Source of the DNA: Novosphingobium album (ex Hu et al. 2023)
GTDB taxonomy: Bacteria > Pseudomonadota > Alphaproteobacteria > Sphingomonadales > Sphingomonadaceae
Assembly: GCF_022832385.1 (NCBI RefSeq)
Contig: NZ_JALHLE010000047.1
Coordinates: 1-33,487 of the forward strand
Direction of reading: 5' to 3'
Length of the DNA: 33,487 nt
The position numbers and the translations under genes were made by a program. The first letter of the stretch is position 1; the number at the start of each line of letters is the position of its first letter. The notes under the pieces were generated by a model. It ran no database searches. It had not been told where the DNA came from and worked only from the letters and a program-made list of their open reading frames with translations. Below, piece after piece: positions 8,135-16,386 of the stretch.

Positions 8135-8955
8135 TGAAACCGATCTTTCGCACGGTCCGGGCCTTGCCCCTGTCTGGGCGCATCGGGCTGGGTCTTGTCC
8201 TGTTCTGGATCGCGATCGCGGCGCTTGCTCCGCTCATCGCGCCCTATGGTGTCGGCACTTTCGTCGACGAGGAAGTCTTTAGCCCTGCGTCCGCCAGGCT
8301 CTGGCTCGGCAGCGACTATCTGGGCCGGGACGTTCTGACCCGCATCATCTGGGGATCGCGCAACACGGTTTTCCTCGCGCTAGGGGCGGCACTCATGGCG
8401 GTTGCGATCGGCACTTCGGTCGCCATGCTCGCCGCCATTCGCGGGGGCTGGACCGACCAGATCCTGTGCCGGGCCATGGACACGCTGATTTCCATCCCCT
8501 CGAAAATCTTCGCGCTGGTCATGGTCGCCGCCTTCGGATCGTCCATGACCTTGCTGCTGGCCATCGCCGCCTTCACTTACACACCCGGCAACTTCCGCAT
8601 TTCGCGAGCCCTCGCGATGAACCTAGTGGCACTGGATTTCGTGCAGGTTGCGCGGGCACGCGGCGAGCGGTCGTTTCACATCGCCCTGCGCGAAATGCTG
8701 CCCAACATGATCCATCCGCTGCTGGCTGACCTGGGGCTGCGCTTTGTTTTCGTTGTGCTGCTCCTGTCGGGGCTCTCCTTTCTCGGGCTCGGCGTCCAGC
8801 CACCCCATGCGGACCTCGGTTCGCTTGTCCGCGAAAACATCTCGGGTCTCTCCAGCGGCGCGCTCGCGATCGTTGCCCCCGCCGTTGCCATTGCAACGCT
8901 GACCGTTGGCGCAAACCTGCTGATCGACGCCATCAAGCCCGGAGCAAAGACATGA
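8131..8955 (+). CDS. ABC importer permease, DppC/OppC family
   Basis: A 274-residue inner-membrane permease, partner of the DppB-like protein. The start ATG at 8131 overlaps the preceding stop (ATGA); a second ATG follows at 8134. An N-terminal membrane span (about 17-36) is followed by the DppC hallmark WLGSDYLGRDVLTRIIWGSR near 55-75. More spans follow, then the EAA loop VARARGERSFHIALREMLPN and the C-terminal SGLSFLGLGVQPPHADLG motif typical of this family. It is somewhat shorter than E. coli DppC (about 300), mostly at the N-terminus. Its stop overlaps the ATPase start (ATGA), so all four importer genes are coupled. Confidence 0.9.
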   Translation: MMKPIFRTVRALPLSGRIGLGLVLFWIAIAALAPLIAPYGVGTFVDEEVFSPASARLWLGSDYLGRDVLTRIIWGSRNTVFLALGAALMAVAIGTSVAMLAAIRGGWTDQILCRAMDTLISIPSKIFALVMVAAFGSSMTLLLAIAAFTYTPGNFRISRALAMNLVALDFVQVARARGERSFHIALREMLPNMIHPLLADLGLRFVFVVLLLSGLSFLGLGVQPPHADLGSLVRENISGLSSGALAIVAPAVAIATLTVGANLLIDAIKPGAKT

Positions 8956-10790
8956 GCCCCGCCGCCAAAGCCGCCTCGGTCGATGTGCGCGGATTGTCGG
9001 TCCACGCCGTTCGCGCGGATGGCAGCAGCAAGGCCATCGTCGAGGATATCTCGTTCTCGCTGCCGCCGGGCGAAGTGCTGGCGCTGATCGGCGAATCCGG
9101 TTCGGGCAAGACCACCATTGCTCTTGCGATGATGGGCTTTTCCCGGTTCGGCGGGACGATTTCGGCCGAGGAAATTCGCGTCGGCGACATGCGGATCGAC
9201 CAGATGGACGAACACGCGCTCACCGGCGTGCGCGGCCATCGCATCGCCTACATCGCGCAGAGCGCCGCTGCCGCGTTCAATCCCTCACGCCCGATCATGG
9301 CGCAGGTCATCGAACCGCTGCTGGTGCACGGGCAATGCAGCCGCAAGGCCGCCGAGGCAAAGGCCATCACCCTTTTTCGCGCGCTGGCCCTGCCGGAGCC
9401 TGAGACCATCGGCAGCCGCTATCCGCATCAGGTATCCGGCGGCCAGTTGCAGCGCCTCATGGCCGCGATGGCCCTGATCAGCGACCCGGAACTGGTCATC
9501 CTCGACGAGCCGACCACCGCGCTGGACGTGACCACGCAAGTCGAGGTGCTGCGCACGTTCAAGTCCGTCATCGCCCAAAGCGGCGCGACCGCCATCTACG
9601 TCAGCCACGATCTTGCCGTGGTCGCCCAGGTCGCCGACCGCATTGTCGTGCTCAAGGACGGGCGGATGTGCGAAGATGGCCGGGCCGGACAGATTCTGGA
9701 GGCCCCTGCCAACGGCTACACCCGCGCACTGCTGAGTGCGGCCAGGCCTGCTGCGCGTCCGGCTTCGCAGACCGCAGCAGAAAATGTCCTGACCGTCAGC
9801 GGCATCCATGCGGGCTATGGCCGCGTCACGGACGGGGTGCCGGCGATACCCGTCCTGACGAACATCGATTTCACCCTGAAACGCGGCGCGACACTGGGCG
9901 TCATCGGCGAATCCGGGTCGGGCAAGTCGACGCTGGCCCGTGTCATCGCCGGATTGCTTCCCGCCGCGCGCGGCGAAGTCAGGCTGGAGGGTGAACGCAT
10001 CGCGCCGCGGATGGAAGACCGTAGCCGCGAGCAGCTTCGCCGGATCCAGCTGGTATTCCAGAACGCCGATACCGCGCTCAATCCGGCGCAGACGGTCGGC
10101 CAGATTCTGGCCCGCCCACTGGCGTTCTATCACGGCATAAAAGGTGCGCAGGCCCATGCCCGCGTAGCCGAATTGCTGGACATGATCCGCCTGCCCGCCT
10201 CGATCATGGACAGGCGCAGCAACGAATTGTCGGGCGGGCAGAAACAACGCGTCAACCTTGCGCGGGCGTTCGCCGCGCAGCCTGACGTGCTGCTGTGCGA
10301 CGAAGTGACATCCGCGCTCGATACCGTCGTTGGCGCAGCGATCCTGGATCTCATCGACGAGCTTCGCCGGGAACTGGGCATCACGACTGTGTTCATCAGC
10401 CACGACATAACCACCGTGAGGGCATTCTGCGATCAGATGCTGGTGCTCTACGCCGGGACCCCGGTGGAACTGTCGACGCGTGAGACATTCGCAGGCGCCG
10501 TGCGCCATCCCTATACGCGCCTGCTGGTGGACTCGGTACCGGAAATGGACCCCGAATGGCTTGCGCAGCGCGCCGCTGCCGAGCGGCCCGCGCTTGCGGT
10601 TTCACCGTCCTCCGGCCCCCGGAGCCAGCCGCTGTGCCGGTTCCTGGCCCGCTGCCCCGTGGCGGTCGCAGGCACATGCGATGTCCTGCCGCCCCCCGTA
10701 CAGGAGACTGCCGGGCAACGCCTGATGTGCCATCACACCACCGCGCAGCTTGCAGCCCCAGCCCCGCTTTCCGAACCAGTTGCGCCATGA
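8952..10790 (+). CDS. Fused double ABC ATPase, DppD-DppF type
   Basis: A 612-residue protein with two complete ATPase modules that are separate genes in E. coli. Module 1: Walker A GESGSGKT (47-54), signature VSGGQ (161-165), Walker B with DEP near 185 and switch His219. Module 2: Walker A GESGSGKS (319-326), signature LSGGQ (426-430), Walker B CDE near 449-451 and switch His484. The C-terminal tail has the oligopeptide-transporter extension with Cys562, Cys568, Cys576 and Cys593 (RCPVAVAGTC and LMCHH), which in related proteins can hold an iron-sulfur cluster. One polypeptide therefore supplies both nucleotide-binding domains for the DppBC-like pair. It ends the importer operon; a 146-base gap follows. 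Confidence 0.92.
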   Translation: MSPAAKAASVDVRGLSVHAVRADGSSKAIVEDISFSLPPGEVLALIGESGSGKTTIALAMMGFSRFGGTISAEEIRVGDMRIDQMDEHALTGVRGHRIAYIAQSAAAAFNPSRPIMAQVIEPLLVHGQCSRKAAEAKAITLFRALALPEPETIGSRYPHQVSGGQLQRLMAAMALISDPELVILDEPTTALDVTTQVEVLRTFKSVIAQSGATAIYVSHDLAVVAQVADRIVVLKDGRMCEDGRAGQILEAPANGYTRALLSAARPAARPASQTAAENVLTVSGIHAGYGRVTDGVPAIPVLTNIDFTLKRGATLGVIGESGSGKSTLARVIAGLLPAARGEVRLEGERIAPRMEDRSREQLRRIQLVFQNADTALNPAQTVGQILARPLAFYHGIKGAQAHARVAELLDMIRLPASIMDRRSNELSGGQKQRVNLARAFAAQPDVLLCDEVTSALDTVVGAAILDLIDELRRELGITTVFISHDITTVRAFCDQMLVLYAGTPVELSTRETFAGAVRHPYTRLLVDSVPEMDPEWLAQRAAAERPALAVSPSSGPRSQPLCRFLARCPVAVAGTCDVLPPPVQETAGQRLMCHHTTAQLAAPAPLSEPVAP

Positions 10791-10896
10791 CGGCGATAGC
10801 AGACCGGAGCCGCGCAATATTCTTCTGTATTTGGATAAAAACCGGCACCCTATGACAGGATACTGAGCATACGAGAGCCGTAAATGAGGCGGACTC

Positions 10897-10912
10897 GGCC
10901 GTTGATACGGCC
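10897..10912. promoter_or_regulatory. Small dyad GGCCGT-TGAT-ACGGCC before the GNAT gene
   Basis: A perfect 6-bp inverted repeat with a 4-base centre sits 24 bases before the acetyltransferase ATG, inside the 146-base gap that probably carries the promoter of the catabolic block (an AT-rich patch lies at about 10818-10846). It could be an operator or an mRNA hairpin near the ribosome binding site GGAG (10925-10928). Confidence 0.3.
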
Positions 10913-10936
10913 ACCCGACGGACTGGAGATATCTAA

Positions 10937-11791
10937 ATGGCGCTGGCGCTCAGAGCCTCGAATACTTTGCGGAACATGACTCTGGCAGACCTTCCGCGGG
11001 CGGTAGAGCTCTCGACCGAACAGTCTTGGCCGCATCGCCACGAAGACTGGGACCTGTTCTTTGAAATGGGTGAAGGGATCGTCGCCGAATGCGATGGCCA
11101 GGTGATCGGCACGGTCATGGCCTGGCGCTACGGCAGCGAATATGCCTCGATCGGCATGATGATCGTGACCCCGGAAAAGCAGCGCGAGGGCATTGGCCGG
11201 CAGCTGCTGGAAGCGATGATGGCCCGCCTCGAAGGCGTCAACATTCTCGTCCACGCAACCGCCGAATCCCTGCCGCTTTACACCCGGCTGGGCTTCAATC
11301 CGATCGCCGAAGTGCGCCAGCATCAGGGCCTGGCCCCGACGATGCCGCTGGCCGCGCTGCGGCCGGGCGAGCGCGTCAGACCAATGGGCGCGACGGATGT
11401 GGAACTCTCTAAGCTCTACAGTCAGGCTTCAGGCATGGACCGCGAGGCCGTTTTCGAGCGCGTGGCCCGGGAAAGCCAGTCGATCGTCCTGTCCCGCGAG
11501 CACGAACCTGTAGGCGTGGCCCTCATGCGCCGGTTTGGACGCGGGCGCGTTCTGGCGCCGATCGTCGCGCCGGACCTTGGCGGCGCGCAGGCTCTGGCCA
11601 CGCACTGGCTCGGCGCCAAGGCGGGCAAGTTCTGCCGTGCCGATGCGGTCGCAGGCACCGGATTCCCGGAATGGCTGGAGGACATCGGACTGCAGTGCAC
11701 GGGCACGGTCACGCTCATGGTCCACGGCAAGGCGCCGCCCGTTTGCGAAACAGCCCGGCTGTTCGCGGTAGCTTCACAGGCCTTTGGATGA
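10937..11791 (+). CDS. Two-domain GNAT N-acetyltransferase (first copy)
   Basis: A 284-residue cytosolic acetyltransferase. The N-terminal GNAT domain (about 5-135) has the acetyl-CoA loop QREGIG at 82-87 after the strand SIGMMIVTP, and the motif B segment LPLYTRLGF at 112-120. The C-terminal half (about 140-284) resembles the YitH/HolE-type second domain (Acetyltransf_18), including RFGRGRVLAPIVAPD. The start follows GGAG at 8 bases. It opens a plus-strand block with GabD-like, DmlA-like, aminotransferase, Lrp and M20 genes; its stop overlaps the next start (GGATGATG). The acceptor is unknown; an amine or amino acid is the natural guess. A clear paralogue lies at 24196, with matching HQGLAP/HQGPAQ and RFGRGRV/EFGRGHV segments. 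Confidence 0.85.
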   Translation: MALALRASNTLRNMTLADLPRAVELSTEQSWPHRHEDWDLFFEMGEGIVAECDGQVIGTVMAWRYGSEYASIGMMIVTPEKQREGIGRQLLEAMMARLEGVNILVHATAESLPLYTRLGFNPIAEVRQHQGLAPTMPLAALRPGERVRPMGATDVELSKLYSQASGMDREAVFERVARESQSIVLSREHEPVGVALMRRFGRGRVLAPIVAPDLGGAQALATHWLGAKAGKFCRADAVAGTGFPEWLEDIGLQCTGTVTLMVHGKAPPVCETARLFAVASQAFG

Positions 11792-13251
11792 TGATGATCG
11801 AACTTCGTGACCCCACTCTGCTGCATCAGGCAGCACTGATCGACGGCACCTGGCTGCCCGCGTCCGCGCTCGACGGGATCGCAGTGCTGAACCCGGCAGA
11901 TGACAGCCCGATTGGCTACGTTCCCGATTGCGGCGCTGGCGAGACGCGCGAGGCCATAGCGGCCAGCATGGCCGCCTGGCCGGAATGGCGTTCGCGCACC
12001 GCCAACGAGCGCTGCGCGATTGTCGAGCGCTGGTATCATCTGGTCATCGAGAACATCGCGGACCTTGCCCGCATCATGACGGCCGAACAGGGCAAGCCGC
12101 TTGCCGAAGCGGAAGGCGAAATCCGTTATGCCGCCAGCTTCATCAAGTGGTTCGCCGAGGAAGGCCGCCGCGTCGGTGCCCGCAACGTGTCCTCGCCCGA
12201 ACGCGATCGCAGGGTCATTGTCCTGACCGAACCCGTCGGCCCCAGCGCAGTTATCACGCCGTGGAACTTCCCGGCAGCGATGATTACGCGCAAATGCGCC
12301 CCGGCACTGGCAGCGGGATGCCCGGTCATCATCAAACCGAGCGAGTTCACGCCGTTCACCGCACTGGCGCTTGCCGACCTCGCGCTACGCGCCGGTATTC
12401 CGTCCGGGTTGATCCACGTCGTCACGGGTATGCCCGCACCCATCGGTGAAGCCTTCGCGGCAAGCCCGGACGTGCGCAAACTCTCCTTCACCGGCTCCAC
12501 CCGCGTTGGCAGCCTGCTGATGGCGCAATGCGCCCGCACCATCAAACGGCTGAGCCTGGAACTGGGCGGCAATGCGCCGCTGATCGTGTTCGAGGACGCT
12601 GATCTCGACCTTGCCGTGCGCGCAGCCATGGTCAGCAAGTTCCGCAATTCCGGTCAGACCTGCGTGTGCGCCAACCGCATCCTCGTTCATGACCGTGTGT
12701 ACGATGAGTTCGCAGGCAAACTCGCCGCGGCGGTCTCCGCCCTGCATTGCGCGCCCGGCCTTGAACGGGGAGCCACGGTAGGCCCGCTGATCAATGCCGC
12801 CGCCGTGGAAAAAGTGCGCGCCCATGTCGATGATGCCCTCGGCAAGGGTGGAACGATCCTCGCCTCGGGCGGCGGCCGCGATGACGGCAGTTTCGTCCGC
12901 CCGGTCGTCATTGCACAGGCCAGCACCCAGATGCGTCTGGCCGAGGAAGAGACGTTCGGCCCGGTCGCACCGCTGTTCCGTTTCGGCAGCGAAGCCGAGG
13001 CCGTGGCCATGGCCAACGACACCCCATATGGCCTCGCCAGCTATTTCTACACACGCGACTTGTCGCGCGCCTTCCGCGTCGCCGAAGCGCTGGAAGCGGG
13101 AATGGTGGCGCTGAACACCGGCTCCGTGGCGATGGAAATGGCGCCCTTCGGCGGCATCAAACAATCGGGACTGGGCCGCGAAGGCGGCACCCAGGGCATC
13201 GAAGAATATCTTGAAACCAAGGCCTTCCACATCGGCGGCCTGGAGATCTGA
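11788..13251 (+). CDS. gabD: NAD(P)-dependent succinate-semialdehyde-type dehydrogenase, GabD-like
   Basis: A 487-residue cytosolic aldehyde dehydrogenase that would oxidise succinate semialdehyde (or glutarate semialdehyde) to the acid. I start it at ATG 11788 in a run of three ATG codons overlapping the GNAT stop; the reading frame stays open further upstream, but that part overlaps GNAT and does not match the family. Seen: ITPWNFP (156-162), general base Glu259 in LELGGN and nucleophile Cys292 in NSGQTCVCANR, with the second Cys294 typical of GabD. The C-terminal PFGGIKQSGLGREGG segment is also present. Length matches E. coli GabD (482). With the class III aminotransferase downstream it makes a complete GABA-type or delta-aminovalerate-type shunt into succinate or glutarate. 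Confidence 0.88.
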   Translation: MMMIELRDPTLLHQAALIDGTWLPASALDGIAVLNPADDSPIGYVPDCGAGETREAIAASMAAWPEWRSRTANERCAIVERWYHLVIENIADLARIMTAEQGKPLAEAEGEIRYAASFIKWFAEEGRRVGARNVSSPERDRRVIVLTEPVGPSAVITPWNFPAAMITRKCAPALAAGCPVIIKPSEFTPFTALALADLALRAGIPSGLIHVVTGMPAPIGEAFAASPDVRKLSFTGSTRVGSLLMAQCARTIKRLSLELGGNAPLIVFEDADLDLAVRAAMVSKFRNSGQTCVCANRILVHDRVYDEFAGKLAAAVSALHCAPGLERGATVGPLINAAAVEKVRAHVDDALGKGGTILASGGGRDDGSFVRPVVIAQASTQMRLAEEETFGPVAPLFRFGSEAEAVAMANDTPYGLASYFYTRDLSRAFRVAEALEAGMVALNTGSVAMEMAPFGGIKQSGLGREGGTQGIEEYLETKAFHIGGLEI

Positions 13252-13256
13252 CACCC

Positions 13257-14339
13257 ATGGTTCAAACTGACAAGCGTTCCTATTCCATTGCCGTCATCGC
13301 CGGTGACGGCATCGGCAAGGAAGTCATGCCCGAGGGCGTTCGTGCACTGGAGGCCGCGTCCGCGGCTTTTGGCTTCCAGCTCGATCTCAAATGGCATGAG
13401 TTTTCCAGCTGCGACTACTATCTGAAGCACGGCCAGATGATGCCGGACGACTGGAAGCAGCAGATCGGCCCGGTCGATGCCATCTTCTTCGGCGCTGTCG
13501 GCTGGCCGGAGACCGTACCGGACCACATTTCCCTGTGGCAGTCGATCCTGCAGTTCCGCCGCGAGTACGACCAGTACGTCAACCTGCGCCCGGTACGCCT
13601 GATGCCCGGCGTCCCCTGCCCGCTTGCCGGCCGCGAGCCGGGCGACATCGATTTCTGGGTCGTGCGCGAAAATACCGAAGGCGAATACAGTTCGGTTGGC
13701 GGTCACATGTTCCCCGGCACTGATCGCGAGATCGTCATTCAGGAAACGGTGATGACCCGGCTGGGGGTCGACCGCGTGCTTCGCTATGCCTTTGATCTGG
13801 CAAGCAAGCGGGAACGCAAGCACGTGACCAGCGCGACCAAGTCGAACGGAATTGCCATCACCATGCCCTTCTGGGACAGCCGGGTGGAAGCCATCGCCGC
13901 CGAATATGCCGGTGTGAGCCACGACAAGTACCACATCGACATCCTGGCCGCTCAGTTCGTGATGAACCCCCAGCGTTTCGACGTCGTCGTCGCCTCCAAC
14001 CTGTTCGGCGACATTCTTTCCGATCTCGGCCCGGCCTGCACCGGAACCATCGGTGTCGCCCCCTCGGCCAACATCAATCCCGAAGGCGCCTTTCCATCGC
14101 TGTTCGAGCCGGTGCATGGTTCTGCCCCCGATATCGCCGGTCAGGGCATTGCCAATCCGGTCGGCCAAATCTGGTCCGCAGCGATGATGCTGGAGCACCT
14201 TGGCGAAACCGCGGCCGCGGCATCGGTTCTGGCCGCCATCGAAGAGACTCTCGTGTCAGCCAATGGCCGGACCCGTGACCTCAAGGGCAATGCTTCCACC
14301 GAGGAATGCGGCAAGGCCGTGGCCTCGCTGATCGCCTGA
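13257..14339 (+). CDS. dmlA: D-malate / tartrate dehydrogenase (decarboxylating), DmlA-TtuC family
   Basis: A 360-residue cytosolic NAD-dependent beta-decarboxylating dehydrogenase. It matches E. coli DmlA along its length as I recall it: IAVIAGDGIGKEVMPEG at the start, FGAVGWPETVPDHISLW, FRREYDQYVNLRPVRL, GDIDFWVVRENTEGEYSS, SATKSNG and SNLFGDILSDLGPACTGTIG. The first three blocks and the short FGAVGWP loop distinguish it from isopropylmalate and isocitrate dehydrogenases. Known substrates in the family are D-malate (to pyruvate and CO2), tartrate and 3-isopropylmalate. It begins 5 bases after the GabD-like stop and is probably in the same operon. It may drain a C4 hydroxydicarboxylate formed from the imported compound. 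Confidence 0.9.
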   Translation: MVQTDKRSYSIAVIAGDGIGKEVMPEGVRALEAASAAFGFQLDLKWHEFSSCDYYLKHGQMMPDDWKQQIGPVDAIFFGAVGWPETVPDHISLWQSILQFRREYDQYVNLRPVRLMPGVPCPLAGREPGDIDFWVVRENTEGEYSSVGGHMFPGTDREIVIQETVMTRLGVDRVLRYAFDLASKRERKHVTSATKSNGIAITMPFWDSRVEAIAAEYAGVSHDKYHIDILAAQFVMNPQRFDVVVASNLFGDILSDLGPACTGTIGVAPSANINPEGAFPSLFEPVHGSAPDIAGQGIANPVGQIWSAAMMLEHLGETAAAASVLAAIEETLVSANGRTRDLKGNASTEECGKAVASLIA

Positions 14340-14351
14340 AACCGCGTGCGA

Positions 14352-14376
14352 GGGCGCGCAGCACAATCTGCCGCCC
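14352..14376 (+). terminator. Hairpin between dmlA-like and aminotransferase genes
   Basis: GGGCG-C-GCAG pairs with CTGC-CGCCC across a 6-base loop: nine pairs with one bulged C. No T-run follows. It could act as a weak terminator or an mRNA processing/stability element in the 113-base gap. Confidence 0.35.
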
Positions 14377-14458
14377 TCTGCCGCTGATCGGTGCCGGGGA
14401 CCATCGCAGGGCCGGAAATTCAGCGAAACCCACCGAGTTCGTTTCGTAGCATGTGGCC

Positions 14459-15868
14459 ATGCAAGATGCTTCTCGCCGCCCGTCCGTCCCGATGTCCAAC
14501 CGTTCGCTCGCCGACATCGACCGTCAGCACCTGATCCATCCGGTCTCGTCCTTCCGTGGGCATCAGGCTCATGGTCCGCAGATCCTGGCATCCGGTGACG
14601 GCATGTGGCTTACCGATATCGACGGCAAGCGCGTGCTTGATGCCTTCGCGGGCCTGTGGTGCGTCAATGTCGGTTATGGCCAGCAGTCCATCGTTGATGT
14701 GGCCGCCGAACAGATGCGCAAGCTGCCCTATGCCACGGGCTACTTTCACTTCGGCAGCGAACCCGCGATCCTTCTGGCGGAAAAGCTCGTATCCCTAAGC
14801 CCCGAGGGGCTGGACCACGTCTATTTCACGCTCGGCGGATCGGATGCGGTAGACAGCGTGATCCGCTATATCACGCACTACTACAACGCCATCGGCAAGC
14901 CCGAAAAGAAGCAGTTCATTGCCCTTGAATGGGGCTATCACGGGTCCAGTTCGACCGGGGCCGGCCTCACCGCCCTTGGCAATTTTCATCGCGGTTTCGA
15001 CCTGCCGCGCCCCTGGCAGCACCACATCGCATCGCCCTACCCCTACCGTCACCCCGAAGGGCATGACGATGCGGCAGTGATCGCCCACACCGTTTCCGCC
15101 CTTGAAGCCAAGGTCGCAGAGCTGGGCGCGGACACGGTCGCTGCGTTCTGCTGCGAACCGATTCAGGGTTCGGGCGGCGTGATCGTCCCGCCGCGCGGAT
15201 GGCTGAAGGCGATCCGCGAAGCCTGCGACCGTCTCGGTATCCTGTTGATGGTCGATGAGGTTATTACCGGCTTCGGGCGGACAGGCCCGATGTTCGCCTG
15301 TGACGCAGAGGACGTCTCGCCTGACTTCATGACGCTCGCCAAGGGGCTTACCTCTGGCTATTCGCCCATGGGCGCAGTGCTGATGGCCGATCACGTGTTT
15401 CAGGCGATCGCCGATTCCGCACCGGAAGCCCTGCCCGTCGGTCACGGTTTTACCTATTCGGGCCATCCCGTGAGCGCTGCCGTCGCCCTCGAAGTCATCC
15501 GGCTATACGAAGACGGCCTGCTCGAAAACGGCGTTCGCACGGGCGTATGCTTTGCCCGGCACCTGGAGCGCATTCGCGAACACCCGCTGGTGGGCGACAC
15601 CCGCGGAAGAGGCCTTCTCGGCGCCATCGAGTTGGTGACCGACAAGCAAACCAAGGCAGGTTTTGCTGCGGACCTCGACGTGCCCGGAAAACTCTCGAAG
15701 CTCACGTGGGAAAACGGCGTGATCGTCCGTTGCTTTTCCAATAGCGTGATCGGCTTCGCACCGGCATTATGCTGCACGGAAGAGGAAATGGACCAGATAT
15801 TCGCCCGCGTCGAGCAGTCCCTTGATCAGCTGTTGGAGATGCCCGATATCCGGGCAGCACTCAAATAA
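14459..15868 (+). CDS. Class III (omega) aminotransferase, PLP-dependent
   Basis: About 469 residues. It transfers an omega- or alpha-amino group from a substrate such as GABA, beta-alanine, putrescine or another amine to pyruvate or 2-oxoglutarate. Seen: GGSDAVDSVIRY (cofactor phosphate region), YHGSSSTGA, the VDEVITGFGRTG block with Asp266, and the PLP lysine Lys295 in TLAKGLTSGYSPMG (numbers from ATG 14459). The C-terminus has GRGLLGAIELV and the substrate arginine region VIVRC. The start is uncertain: GTG 14453, ATG 14459 and ATG 14492 are in frame and none has a strong ribosome binding site. Layout is closest to omega-amino-acid:pyruvate transaminases. The Lrp-family gene right behind it probably regulates it, a common pairing. 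Confidence 0.85.
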   Translation: MQDASRRPSVPMSNRSLADIDRQHLIHPVSSFRGHQAHGPQILASGDGMWLTDIDGKRVLDAFAGLWCVNVGYGQQSIVDVAAEQMRKLPYATGYFHFGSEPAILLAEKLVSLSPEGLDHVYFTLGGSDAVDSVIRYITHYYNAIGKPEKKQFIALEWGYHGSSSTGAGLTALGNFHRGFDLPRPWQHHIASPYPYRHPEGHDDAAVIAHTVSALEAKVAELGADTVAAFCCEPIQGSGGVIVPPRGWLKAIREACDRLGILLMVDEVITGFGRTGPMFACDAEDVSPDFMTLAKGLTSGYSPMGAVLMADHVFQAIADSAPEALPVGHGFTYSGHPVSAAVALEVIRLYEDGLLENGVRTGVCFARHLERIREHPLVGDTRGRGLLGAIELVTDKQTKAGFAADLDVPGKLSKLTWENGVIVRCFSNSVIGFAPALCCTEEEMDQIFARVEQSLDQLLEMPDIRAALK

Positions 15869-15878
15869 AGAGAACAGG

Positions 15879-16367
15879 ATGTCGTTTGGCCCGAAACTTG
15901 ACCGGATCGACCTGAAGATCCTCGCCAAGCTGCAACAATCCGGCCGCATCACCAATGTGGAGCTTTCGGATGCTGTCGGCCTGTCGCCGAGCCCGTGCCT
16001 CACGCGCGTCAAGCGGCTGGAAAGCGCGGGCTTCATCACAGGCTACGGGGCCCACATCAATCTCAACCGGCTGGGCGAGTTTCTGACCGTATTCACCGAA
16101 GTGACGCTCAGCGAACATCGCCGGGGAGACTTTTCCCGTTTCGAGATGCGGATCGCCAAGGTCGATGAGATCGTCGAATGCCATCTGGTCAGCGGCGGAT
16201 ATGACTACCTTCTGAAATTCGTCGCGCGCGGTGTCGGCCATTATCAGGCGATCATCGAGGACATGCTGGAAAGCGATTACGGCATCGAAAAGTACTTCAG
16301 CTACGTCGTGATCAAGAGCCCGTTCATCAAGCACCACTTCCCCATCCAGAACCTGTTCGGTGAATAA
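15879..16367 (+). CDS. Lrp/AsnC-family transcriptional regulator
   Basis: A 162-residue DNA-binding regulator. The winged helix-turn-helix is at about 8-50 (LDRIDLKILAKLQQSGRITN, then the recognition part LSPSPCLTRVKRLESAGFI), and the RAM ligand-binding domain is at about 65-150 with VECHLVSGGYDYLLKFVARG. I start it at ATG 15879, 10 bases after the aminotransferase stop and behind GAGAACAGG; the reading frame is open further back inside the aminotransferase gene but that part is not conserved. Members sense amino acids and usually control neighbouring transport and catabolic genes. It probably controls the aminotransferase, M20 and perhaps both catabolic blocks. No binding site was identified. 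Confidence 0.92.
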   Translation: MSFGPKLDRIDLKILAKLQQSGRITNVELSDAVGLSPSPCLTRVKRLESAGFITGYGAHINLNRLGEFLTVFTEVTLSEHRRGDFSRFEMRIAKVDEIVECHLVSGGYDYLLKFVARGVGHYQAIIEDMLESDYGIEKYFSYVVIKSPFIKHHFPIQNLFGE

Positions 16368-16386
16368 TGGCCGGAGCGTTTCAGGC

